A DNA stretch of 64,000 bases, from positions 49,799,080 to 49,863,079 of the forward strand of contig OY292276.1 in the NCBI GenBank assembly GCA_958496175.1, in the 5' to 3' direction. Positions 51,023-61,840 of the stretch are shown here, piece by piece. The position numbers were made by a program, and so were the translations under genes. Numbering within the stretch: position 1 is the stretch's first letter; each line of letters begins with the position of its first letter. Source of the DNA: Sisyra terminalis. Its lineage: Eukaryota > Arthropoda > Insecta > Neuroptera > Sisyridae. The notes beneath the pieces are model-generated. The model was not told the DNA's origin, made no database searches, and saw nothing but the letters and a program-made list of their open reading frames with translations.

Positions 51023-51366
51023 ATGGAGAGAATTTTGAAAGTTCAATGGGTGGAGAAAATCACAAATGAAGAAATATTACGACTCAAAAAATCAACCGCG
51101 TTTGTGAACATCATAAAGGATCGGAAACTCAAATACTTCGGTCATGTTATGTCCATGGGATATCCAAAACAATTCGCAAAACAATACCCAAAACAATGTA
51201 CCTAATAATTCAAAGGAAAATTATGAGGAAAAAAAGTATAAGCAGAAGGACAACATTTTGGCTGAAGAATTTAAGGGCGCGGTTTGGTAGATCGTCAACA
51301 CAACTGTTCCGGGATGTAGTAAATAAAATAAGAATAATTAATCTACTAGCCAATAAAAAATCATAG
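51023..51366 (+). pseudogene. 3' tail of an RTE-type non-LTR retrotransposon
   Basis: The first frame (MERILKVQWVEKITNEEILR, then KLKYFGHVM) matches the C-terminal region that follows the reverse transcriptase in RTE-like elements. A frameshift near 51200 moves to another frame that continues RRTTFWLKNLRARFGRSST and ends LLANKKS with TAG at 51366. The reverse transcriptase core and endonuclease are absent, so this is a 5'-truncated, dead copy. Confidence 0.8.
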
Positions 51367-51455
51367 TTAAATGATCGAATTGGTTATGACATCTAAAGAA
51401 GAAGATGGGGAGACTTTCAAAACTAAAAGTCGATTCTATAAAATCGATTTTGTAC

Positions 51456-52008
51456 CGGAAAAATCAATTCTGGATTTTAACTTTAAAAAAAAACATTTTT
51501 TACCGCGTAAGCATAAAAATTGGTCCATTAGGCTTAATGCACATAATCTAAAAGTAATTTTAATTGTTATAAAAATGTTCTACACTAATATCAAAACAAT
51601 TTAACAGTTAATTTGCCTCAGGTTCCTTTTAGGTCGGTCAAATCTGATAACATTGCATTTTCTCCTTAGGTTTTTGTTCTATTCGCGATTTTTTTTTTGT
51701 TAATTCGATTGTAATATGGTGAAATTGCCTCTTTAATGGCAAAATTTTCTTTATGGGTCGATTTATTCGCGAATTAAATTAAAAACACAGTACAAAATGC
51801 AACATTGTCAGCTTTTGAACGCCTTAAAAGGGACCTGAGGCAAATTGACTGTTACATTGTTTTATATTAGTGTAGAACATTTTTATAACAATTAAAATTA
51901 TTTTTAGATTATGTGCATTAAGCCTATTGGACAAATTTTTATGCTTACGCGGTAAAAAATGGATTTTTTTTTTAAGTTTAACTCCAAAATTGATTTTTCC
52001 GTTAGACG
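51456..52008. repeat. Foldback element with ~230-bp arms
   Basis: The left arm (from CCGGAAAAATCAATTCTGG through ACCGCGTAAGCATAAAAATT and TGCCTCAGGTTCCTTTTAGG) is inverted at about 51780-52008. The inner part of the arms is the same palindromic core as the MITE at 36490-36712. ORFs on both strands here are arm artefacts, which explains why the same peptide appears on plus and minus strands. Confidence 0.8.
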
Positions 52009-52469
52009 TTTTCTTATGACGAATGTACTCAAACACAAAGAAAATGGTTGTTTAAATCGTTTAAACATTATGTTAATAATTTAAATAATTTACAATCTAT
52101 AAAACCCCTATTCTTAGGGACAAAATTGATAGTAATTTGTAGGGTATAAAAATGTTTTCTATAGTGAAAAATTGTGAAAAATATCAAAAGTTATGTAAAT
52201 CATGGCAGTCGCACAATGATCTATTTATATATCTGTTTCAATACGCGTACTACTGCGTACTGTGACGTCACAAAAGACCCATAAGCATATGAGCTTTTAA
52301 AGAAGCTCCAAGTAACTCCTAAAATAAATTAGAGTTAAGTACTAAAAAAATCTTTGCCGAATGTATTTAGAGCATCCGTAAAGATATAGTTAGTAAAATA
52401 CCCAGATTTGATAAAAAAAATAGGACAAAATACGTCACAGGGATAAGTAATAAATGAGATTACTAATTT

Positions 52470-52790
52470 AGGGGGCAACCATTAATAACTTGAGACGCTT
52501 GAGACTATTTTAGCAACTTTTCGACCCACCCTCCTCCCTTGATAAGATTTCGTGAGGTTTTGCTCATTCCCTTCCTTAATATTAGGTGAGATTTTTCAAA
52601 ATGCGTATAAGCAATGTAAATGAGTTAATCTGTGCTTTGATTACATTAGATTTATTTAAAAAAAAATAATTTTACAAAATTACGTAATATTTGCCGAGAC
52701 CATCCTCTCCCCCATGTGAGATTGTGTGAGATTTTACTCAATACCCTCTGCCCCCTAAACATATCATGTAATTAATGGATGACCCCTTAT
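52470..52790. mobile_element. MITE related to the one at 9351
   Basis: Left end AGGGGGCAACCATTAATAAC and right end TAATTAATGGATGACCCCTT are imperfect inverted repeats of the CCATWAAT type also seen at 9351-9657. The interior contains repeated GTGAGATTTT blocks. No ORF. Confidence 0.6.
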
Positions 52791-53709
52791 CGTTTTCGAA
52801 CTCTCATTTGCTCATTAAAATTAGAACTTATTTTCTGCCAAAATAGAAATTATTACTAACTAAAAATTGAGTTTTCCTCATATTAATAATGACCTTGTCG
52901 ATTATAGCCTATTTTCCGTTTTACTTGCACATGAGCGCTTAATGGGCTTAATTGTGTAATTTGCATCGTTTTGAAAGATTACAAAGAGGTCATTTGGGTC
53001 CACTATCCGCATCAGATGTTTATATACTCAGAAATTCCAGTAATAAGAAAGAAAAATTTAAGAAATGTTGGATAAAGTAAATATTTGGGGTAGGTGATGG
53101 AATTGTTGACTTTGTTGGAAAGATTCTGATTTGAAAAATATGAAGAGAATATTGTATACAGTTGAAACTTGTGATATTAGTTCGCATTTATATGATTAAA
53201 AGTAAACCTAGCCAAATGTAGAATTACTAATGATAATATCGTACAAATAAAATTTTTCCGTTTACTTTAACAGTTAATTATATAGATTTAAATTATTTGC
53301 CGCTGCAATCACATCCAATGGAATATTATTTCCTATTTAAAAATGGCGTCAAATCCGTATTTTTGAAAACATAATCTAAAAAAAATAATCTGATATAAAA
53401 TCAAAGTGGAAAATAAGATTCTATTGCTATTTTAATTTAATTATTAGTTTTAGTTTGTTAATATATGTTTCAACAGTAAATATGTAATAAACATGTACAC
53501 AAGTTGTGAAAGTAATATTATTATATTATTATTGCGAACTGTCAAATGAGAAAGTGACATATGAGCATCCAATACTGCTTCAGTATGATTAATGTTGACA
53601 GTTTTTTTTATGTTTTATCTTATAATTTCGATTATAAAATGAATTAAAATAACAATTAATAGTTAGAAATTGTTCAATTAGTTTAAGTATTGTGATTAAA
53701 TAAATCAAA

Positions 53710-56700
53710 ATGGAATATCAATCAATTAAGAGCAGTTCTTCTGACGATTGTGTGGTTTTCGAGCAATCTGATTTATGTTCATTAGCTTTTCCACATATGG
53801 AAAACATTCGTCGACAAGGAAAATTATGTGACGTTATTTTACAGGTATTATTGCTTATTATTTTATTCATTACACTAATTGGAAATATCTGCTACAATAT
53901 GTCTTAATTATTCAGGATATGTTACACATTATCTATAAAATGTACTATTTATCAAATGTAAATAATAAAACTATGATTTTCTAGGTCGATGATCAATACT
54001 TTAGTGCCCATAAAATCGTTTTAGCAGCTACAATTCCATATTTTCATGCTATGTTTACCCACGACATGGTAGAAAGTAACCAAAAGGAAATTAAAATGCA
54101 AAGTATCGAGCCTTTGTTAGTATTTTCTAATTTTCAAATAACAATACAGTAAAAATTAACCGAAATAATTTACATTGCAGGGCTCTAGAGGCGTTAATAA
54201 ACTTTGCATACTCCGGAAAAGTTTTACTCACAAAAAATAACGTGCAAAGCATTATGGTTGGTGCTGCATTTTTACAGTTAGAAAAAGTAAAAGAAGCTTG
54301 TTCAGATTTTTTACGATTAAGGTATATTGAAAAACGAAAATTAAAAAAAAGCTTTGTAATTTTAGTGTTTATAAGCTAATAAGCTGATAATAAAATTTAT
54401 TATTGAACCATGTTCATTGATGTTTCTTGTCGTGCTATTCCAAATACGTAATTCGATTGCCAAACAACTTTTTCAGTGGTCATCAAGTAGTACTCGATCG
54501 TTCCGTAATTAAAATGAATATTACAATCTACTAAGATTTTATATTGCAATAACGAATAGATACCATACTACTTTATGACTAATGAAGAAGATTGCTTTGC
54601 AATTGAAATACATATTTGTGGTATAGGTTCAATAATTGTGTTTTTGGTTTACTTTTGGCAGTTTAATACCCAGTATTTGCATTATGTAAAAGGAAGCAAC
54701 ATTAAAAAAAAAACTAACTAAAATATCTAAATGTATTACAGATTTCATCCTCAAAATGTATTGGGGTTTCGACAATTTGCAGAGACTTTAGGTTGTAATA
54801 CACTGTTTACTTCAGCTGACAAATACATAGATCAATACTTCGACGAAGTATCTCATTCAGATGAATTTTTAAATTTATCGTTAAAAGAACTTTTGACAAT
54901 AATAAATCGTGATGATTTATCAGTAGAAAGGTAATAAGTATTCCTTACCTTATTATGAAGGTAAAAATTATGTTTTTTTGATTGATTTACATTGTATTCG
55001 TGACGTATTGCCCAGATACGTATTTCGATTGCCAAGCAATCTTCATCAGTGGTCATCAAGTAGTTTGGATCACTCCGTAACTGCTTTGTGATGATTCACT
55101 TTGTGATGATTTTGTATGAATCATCACAAAGCAGTTACGGAGTGATCCAAACTACTTGATGACCACTGATGAAGATTGCTTGGCAATCGAAATACGTATC
55201 TGGGCAATACGTCACGAATATTTTGTTTGAACTTCTGTTCAAGTTTATATTAGTAAATTGGACTGCAATATATTTTATATATTGTATACACAGTATAACT
55301 GTTCAAAGTCAGCGAAAAAATCTTATTTTGATGATTTACATTGCTTTTCACAGTGAAGAGCAAGTTTTTGAAGCTGTTATGCGTTGGGTGAAATTAAGAG
55401 AAGGACGAGCGTCTGATTTGCCGGTTCTTTTAGCTCAGTGTAGATTGCCATTATTATCACCGCTTTATTTAACCGACAGAGTAGCTACTGAAGAGTTGAT
55501 TAGATCTTCCCACAAATGCAGGTAACTTGAAATTTCTATAAAATATTTGGTTGGTATAGTACTTTTTTTGCAGAGATTTATTGGATGAAGCTAGAGATTT
55601 TCATTTGATTCCGGAAAGACGTTCGCTGCTTCAGAGCTTTCGAACAAGACCGAGATCCTGTGATAGTCCAGCAGGACAAATATTTGTCGTTGGTGGCCTA
55701 ACAAAACAAGGTGAAATTGTAAAAATGTTTAAAAATGTCTAGAAGTATAATCAATGATTTTAGGGGATTCTTTATGCACGGTTGAATGTTATGATCCTAT
55801 TACGGAACGGTGGCAAATGGCACAGCCTATGTCAATGCTTCGTTCTCGTCTTGGTGTAGCTGTTTTAAAAGGAAAATTGTATGCGTTTGGAGGGTATAAT
55901 GGTACAGAACGGTTATCGACTGTGGAAGTTCTTGATCCATTTTGGAAAGAATGGTCTAAAGTTTGTCCAATGCATAGTAAACGGAGTGCATTGGGAGCAA
56001 CAGCTTTGGGAGATGTGATTTATGTTTGTGGTGGATACGATGGCATTACTTCACTAAATACCGTTGAACGGTACTGTCCAAAGACTGACAAATGGACCAT
56101 GGTAGCTACAATGAACAAATCTAGAAGCGCTGGAGCAGTAGTAGCATTTCATGGTATTAATTTTTTTTTCAAAGAACAATCTAATAATAAATCAAATTTA
56201 GAGGCTGAGAGGCTATCTATATGTTTTACTTTTGCCCAATTTTTGAATAAATATACTTTTTGGGTTTCAGGTTGTGTATATGCTCTAGGAGGGCACGATG
56301 GTTTATCAATCTTTGATTCTGTGGAAAAATACGATCCAAACACTGACACTTGGGTGGAAGTAAAACCTATGCTTACTCGTAGATGTCGACTTGGGGTAGC
56401 TACTTTAGGAGGTAAAATTTATGCCTGTGGAGGATACGATGGTATTTCCTTTTTACGAACTGTAGAAGTGTTTGATCCAATTACAAATAGGTACACTTTT
56501 AGTTGTTTAATTTTTTAAATTATTACTAAAAAGATGAACTTTTAGTTGGTCTTTTGTTTCTTCAATGAATGCTCAACGTAGTCGAGTAGCATTAACGGCA
56601 AATATGGGAAAGTTGTGGGCTGTCGGAGGATACGATGGTCTATCGAATCTAGTTTCTATGGAGGTTTATGATCCTAAAACTGATACTTGGTCTTATGTTG

Positions 56701-56756
56701 CACCGATGTCAGCTCATGAAGGTGGTGTTGGAGTAGGAGTATTAGCCTATCCATAA
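53710..56756 (+). CDS. KLHL18: Kelch-like protein 18 (CUL3 substrate adaptor)
   Basis: Nine exons: 53710-53844, 53985-54115, 54181-54321, 54742-54930, 55354-55521, 55574-55710, 55764-56153, 56271-56490 and 56546-56756 (TAA), 573 residues, matching the vertebrate length. The BTB domain starts at [16 protein letters not shown] and includes [19 protein letters not shown] and [13 protein letters not shown]. The BACK domain follows ([32 protein letters not shown]). Six Kelch blades each carry the GG plus Tyr/Trp pattern (VVGGLT, AFGGYNG, VCGGYDG, ALGGHDG, ACGGYDG, AVGGYDG), and the protein ends [16 protein letters not shown]18 with CUL3 ubiquitinates Aurora A in mitotic entry and UNC119 in mammals; insect substrates are not known to me. 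Intron 4 contains the perfect palindrome at 54996-55219. Confidence 0.96.
54440..54640. repeat. Foldback family FB-1, degenerate copy in KLHL18 intron 3
   Basis: It shares ordered blocks with the arms at 54996-55219 (GATTGCCAAACAACTTTTTC, TCAGTGGTCATCAAGTAGTA), and an inverted part near 54570-54625 (GAAGATTGCTTTGCAATTGA). It is much diverged, unlike its neighbour 360 bp away. Confidence 0.7.
54996..55219. repeat. Perfect 103-bp inverted repeat (foldback) in KLHL18 intron 4
   Basis: Left arm 54996-55098 and right arm 55117-55219 are exact reverse complements by eye over all 103 bases, separated by an 18-bp spacer. The left arm begins ATTCGTGACGTATTGCCCAG. Beyond the arms on the right, 55265-55305 resembles the outer end of the FB-1 copy at 1885. 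It is intronic, 66 bp after exon 4 and 134 bp before exon 5. Confidence 0.92.
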
Positions 56757-59700
56757 AATCAATTTCGAACACATCATAATTTTATTTAAGCATATTTTTT
56801 ATTGTTTATTTTATTAACTAATTAAGTTTACTCGGAAAATTATACAAATATTTTTTTATTAAGAAATAGTAACTAATAGTTATAAGCTTTTAATACAATT
56901 TCTAATATTTATATATACTTCACTTTTTAAAACGCAATCAGAAAGCATTTTATTTTCAATTGCAATAATGTTCAAAATTTTCTAGTCAAATATTTGTAAA
57001 GTTCACAGAATATATTGATTACGATATCAATTTGTAAAATTTCGATAAATAGAGTTAGAAAGTTATAGATCGATTTTATAAAACGTATTTTATAATCAAA
57101 TAGTCTGAACATTATAGTCAAATATTCTATGGACAAATTATACATGTAAGTTTGGTGTAGCAGCGAAATGATTCTTTTGTGACATGTGGGTCAATAAAAA
57201 GAAACTACACATAAATTCCTATATTTTATAAGCAGTAAAATTTTGTTTATTAAAAATTGTTTTATTGATTTTTGATATTTTTACTAAATAATGCAGAAAA
57301 TGTATTGTATTATTATTAATTTTCTTAATAACATTTTGTAGAAGTAAAGAACTTTCAAATGTTTATATTTGCTATTTTATTACATTTTTCAATTCTATAT
57401 AAGAATTTATTGATTTTATTGGTTTATAATTTACTTCATTGGATCGAATAACAACTAATATATGTTGCTTCAGTAATTACAAAGTGTGCTTACGTTAGGC
57501 GTGGAACTACCACGGGATGTTAATTCTTGACTATTAAAAAAATAAAAATAGAAAATATATCTCTATATTATGTTCCTTTTCATATTTTCTTTTTAAAATG
57601 TATCGACTTGACAACCTATGGTAAATACATTACAGTAATTTAATAAATTAGACCCTAAATAAAAGCATCTTTTGGGTTGTTTTAATTAAATTCAAAATTG
57701 CTAAAATTAAAAAAAAATATTAGTAAAATATTTCAATCACAAAAAATCGATTAGACCTATTTAAAAACAAATTTTTCATTCAAAATATCATATAAATCGA
57801 TTAAATTTTTCTTATCTTAATCTTTCATGTTTCAATATTAATTTTAGCAAAAATATTTTTCATTTGATATTTCAAAAAGGTTCCAAATTCAGTAATTAAT
57901 TATATATAATGTTTTATTTTATTGCTTTAAAGGTCTTTTGAAAATAATGAAAAAAATATAATTTAATAAATTATAAAGTGGTTTATACTGGGACTACAGA
58001 CTACAGATAAGTGGGGATGATTCGTGCTTTTTCGTGCAATATCGGCTAAAAAAAATTAGGAGGGGATCTATAAAAGAATAATTATTGAATTATTCATAAC
58101 AGTTATTAATCATAATTTAAATTTATCCTATAATTTTGTACCCACTAAATCAAGTAAGTAGTTAATTTACTTATTTGACTAACATAGCATAAAGTATTTT
58201 TTACATCAAGTAAATCCTATTCATCCCATTTAAATAGATATACAGATATATTTTATCAAAAGAAAGTCGTTATAACAATTTATTATTTGATGGGTATTAG
58301 GTTTGTATTTTGTTTCGGTTGGGTTTCTATAAATTTCTTATATGAAAATATAAAATTCATAAATATTCGATGGTTGTAAGAACGTAACAGAAACCTAACA
58401 GTAATCAGCAAACCCTGTAGCCGTCGATTACGTCATCGCTGTAATATCTTCCTATTGGATAAAGAAGACCGGTATTTCTTCTTGAAGCTATTAAATTTAA
58501 TATCTTTTCTTTTTAATACAAAAGGAAAAAAAGGACCGAAGAAAGTTCTGCCGGAGTCTCTACCCTATAGATTAGTCTTAAGACTCGGGGTTCCTAAAAA
58601 AAGATTTGCCAGTAAGAAAAAGGTATATTTAAAACTTAATATTAGAGTATTGATATTTTTAGTAGAAATTCTGTAAAGGCTGGTGAGGACCTCAGAATTG
58701 TGAAGACTTGTAGGCTGCAACCTACAAAGCCTAGTTTGTAAATCTGATCTTGGATGTATTTAACTAATATGGTAATGACGGTAATATATAACTTCCAAAA
58801 TGCAATGCAATTTTTCCGAACTTTTAAAGAATGTGTAACAAAAGTTTTTCATATACCATGAGAAAACATTATACAGTGTAATCTCACTAATTCGGCATTA
58901 TTAAAAACCGGAGGGTGCCGGATTATTGGAATGTTCAGATTACTGGATTATAGTGAAAAGTCATAGGTAATGAATAAAATAAAGCATTTCATAGAGGGAA
59001 TAAATGTATTCACAGGTATAAAGGGGCGATAGAGGCGTGGGTGGAGGATGCCGGATTATTGAACGTGTCGATCTATCGAAGTTCCGGATTAGTGAGATTA
59101 TACTGTACTTGTTAATCTTCCACTGACTTACATACATATATAGCTTAAGTAATTTAATTTTTTAGCGTTTGTGCCTTAAAAACGAATTTAGGCAATTAAT
59201 ATTACGTTAATTCTTAAAGATATCAGCCATATTGATACCTTAATTTAATAATTATGCTTTTTGTCGAATCGATATGCAAGCTTTTTCTAACGTCTGTTTA
59301 CTTATATCGTTTATATGCTTTCTAGTTTCAACAATGCATTGCATTGGCAGGGAAATATTTAGGGAATGTAAGAAATTAAAGTAAGTTAATTGTTACCGAC
59401 AAAATTTAATGGCAAGAATGTAAAAATGGATCTTAAACTTTTAAATGCGGAAACCGAAAATTGCAACTTATTAATTCCTGCGGTTCTTGCGTTTTCAAAA
59501 TCGTTCAAGAAATTGCCATTTCAGCGCCGCTGGTGCGTAGTGAAAGCGTAACCCAGTGGCGTGCTGGGGGACGTCGGGGAGGGAAAAAACGAAGGCACTG
59601 GCGCATTCAATCATTGACTTTCATGGTGCTTGTACAAGTGTAAACGTACGTGTCTTTTGCATAAGCCAATGTTAATTTTTATCAATATTTCTTGTTTACA

Positions 59701-60086
59701 AGGAAAATATCCGAATATTTACTGTAAGTAATATTAAAACTATTATTCTATTGCGTTTAATTTCGGCAATTACTTGATCGGAAATTAAAAATACGTGTCC
59801 CTAACCCAATCATACCTAATCACAACATTAGACTGACATTAGCTGGAGTTGACATATTTATTTATTTATTATTTTACAACCTCATTTCAGTTGTAAAATA
59901 ATAAGTAAAGGCTTATTGTTATTACTTAGACTACGTTGTAACAACAAATATGTGTGGAAAATATTTATCAAAAAATTACTGCCAACAAAATTTCGATAAT
60001 CGATTTTCTTACATAAATAATGTTACGTATTTATTTGCAGACTATTAAACTTTTGTCGCAATTGAAGGTCTCAAATTCACGTGCAA
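56757..60086. other. KLHL18 3' flank and putative promoter region of the LAPTM4-like gene
   Basis: Very AT-rich. It holds a pogo-type MITE (58874-59105). A relatively G/C-rich patch at 59520-59640 could be part of a first exon or promoter for the LAPTM4-like gene, whose coding exon has an upstream acceptor at 60040. This is inference from position and composition. Frames at 58455 and 59461 have no support. Confidence 0.5.
58874..59105. mobile_element. pogo-type MITE, copy 4
   Basis: 232 bp, flanked by TA on both sides, with ends CAGTGTAATCTCACTAATTC and GGATTAGTGAGATTATACTG. It is colinear with copies at 37405, 38098 and 40621. Confidence 0.9.
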
Positions 60087-60194
60087 ATGATTACAATGCG
60101 GTTGAAGCCAGGACCTGCTGTTAGCAGTGAATGGAAATGTCTTTTCTGCATTCATGTCCGAAATGCTACCATTGCTTTGGGAATATGGCAAGTG
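60087..60194 (+). CDS. LAPTM4-like lysosomal membrane protein, first coding exon only
   Basis: The exon runs from an acceptor (TTTGCAG ending 60040) to a strong donor (GTG/GTAAGT at 60195). From ATG 60087 (or 60096) it encodes 36 residues: a short basic start, then SSEWKCLFCIHVRNATIALG and IWQV. The CxxC plus HVRxxTIxLG pattern is the conserved N-terminus of LAPTM4/LAPTM5 proteins, which have four or five membrane segments and act in late endosomes and lysosomes. The rest of the gene was not found before the window end, so the next intron exceeds 3.8 kb. Short length limits certainty. Confidence 0.65.
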
Positions 60195-60714
60195 GTAAGT
60201 ACCTTTTACAATACATACTTAATATGAACATTTTTCAAATATTTATCTTCTAACTCAAAATACTATAGCACATGTAAACCTTCTGACTCATACCACAAAA
60301 ACAATTAAAGCCAAATCTTATCAAAAATTCTTTCTGTAATACATAACATGAACACAATAAAGATTTTCTATTAATTAATAAAGTAGGGTTTAATGATTTA
60401 ATGAAATTTAATGCGTTTGAAATTGAATAAGCAAGCATTTAAGCATTATTCAAATATGATTTAAAGTGATACTTAAGATATACATTCTATTAAAACAATT
60501 TTATTCAATGTATTTTTTGTATCAGTAAGATTTTTAAATCACCTTACTTACCATATTTGAGATTAACATTAAATAAATTAAGCCGCTATATCCATGTTAT
60601 TATACTTTGATTGATGTGCTATTCATTTCGAATTGAATTTTATCGTTGCCTATATCCAACGAGCTCCTTATAATTCATTCCTCTTTGTAATAGGATTCTG
60701 TTGTATATAACTAG

Positions 60715-60830
60715 TAGCTACCCGTGAAATATTCACAGCCAACACAAGCAACTACCAAAAGATAAAAATTGTCAATTGAATGAAATAGAAATGGCAGTTG
60801 AAACAAATGACAACAATCAGTTCAATCAGA
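60715..60830 (+). repeat. Dispersed direct repeat shared with 36735-36850
   Basis: Both copies share, in order, CTAGTA, GAAAT.TTCACAGCC, AAAATTG.CAATTGAATGAAA and GTTGAAAC.AATGACAACA. Neither shows termini or an ORF; they look like remnants of one old element. Confidence 0.65.
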
Positions 60831-61497
60831 GACAATTATTTTTTTTCTTGTTCTATTAGTAGGATATAAACAATTTTATCAAGTGACAAACTGGTGAATC
60901 ACTTTAAATATATAGAAATTTCAAAATATAATATGAAACAAAAACCTGCTTTATTTACTAACTTATGTAACTTACATTCACTATTTTCCTTCCCCTGTAA
61001 AATTTGTTAAAATAGACTTAGCAGGTTCACACTTGAGGCCAACGTATTTGATTTTCATCCCTGTGCTTTATTTATGAGTTTAAATACATTCCATTTCCAT
61101 TCTTATTGGTTCCAAATATTTGCCCCTTTTTTTCTTGGATCTTTTAATTTTTTTCGTATAGCATCTAAAACTTGCCCTACAATTATGGCTCGACCATCGA
61201 ATTCAACCAATTTGGGGTTTAATTTACTTGTAATTTTTTATTGAAGGCATTAATTTCTTCGCTTCTATTAACTCACTTTGTTCCTAGTTTGTAAGGTACG
61301 GAACTTATACTTTCATTTTTCACCTACTTCCCAACACCTTATCGTGCTGAATTTTGGCACAATGGCTTACTATGGATGACAACGCCTGAATTCGTCGTCA
61401 AATTTAATAACCATAAAGTATTTCTACTTTAATTAAATATTTAAATTTGAAAAAAGCTTTATTATTGCAACATTGATATTTAATTAAAAAAAAAAGG

Positions 61498-61840
61498 TTT
61501 GAAAAACCTCGCTTCTATTTATTAAATGGACTAGGTAAAAAAATAAATTTATAAACTAAATCTTCGCATCGATTGCACTATCGGTGTTAAGGCAATATTA
61601 GCCAATTAATGAGAATTGTAAGCTATCTAGTTGTGTGTATCAAAGCGAGGGATGTTTCATATTATCAGATTGTAAACAAAATTGCACTCCTCACTTTGAT
61701 GCACAACTGGATAGCTGACGATTCTCATTAATTGACTAATATAGCCTTAATATCGATGGTGCAATCGCTATGAAAATTCAGTTCATAAATTTATTTTTTA
61801 CTTAGTGCATTTTATTAATAGAAGCGAGATTTTTAAAATC
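61498..61840. repeat. Foldback element with ~150-bp arms
   Basis: The left arm (from AACCTCGCTTCTATTTATTA to about 61655) is inverted at about 61687-61840 (ending TTAATAGAAGCGAGATTT). Shared inner blocks are CAATTAATGAGAAT, AGCTATC and ATCAAAG. A single terminal fragment of the same family lies at 25526-25560. Confidence 0.85.

Larger units (their letters stand above)
50254..53709. other. Intergenic stretch between the dehydrogenase and KLHL18
   Basis: The two genes diverge, so both promoters lie here, but none is assigned. It contains an RTE-type LINE tail (51023-51366), a foldback element (51456-52008) and a MITE (52470-52790). Frames at 50628, 51371 and 51824 are non-coding or lie in the foldback arms. 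Confidence 0.55.

Noticed and set aside
51371..52036. Similar peptides on plus (51371) and minus (51824) strands
   Set aside because: They arise from the two complementary arms of the foldback element and do not represent two genes.
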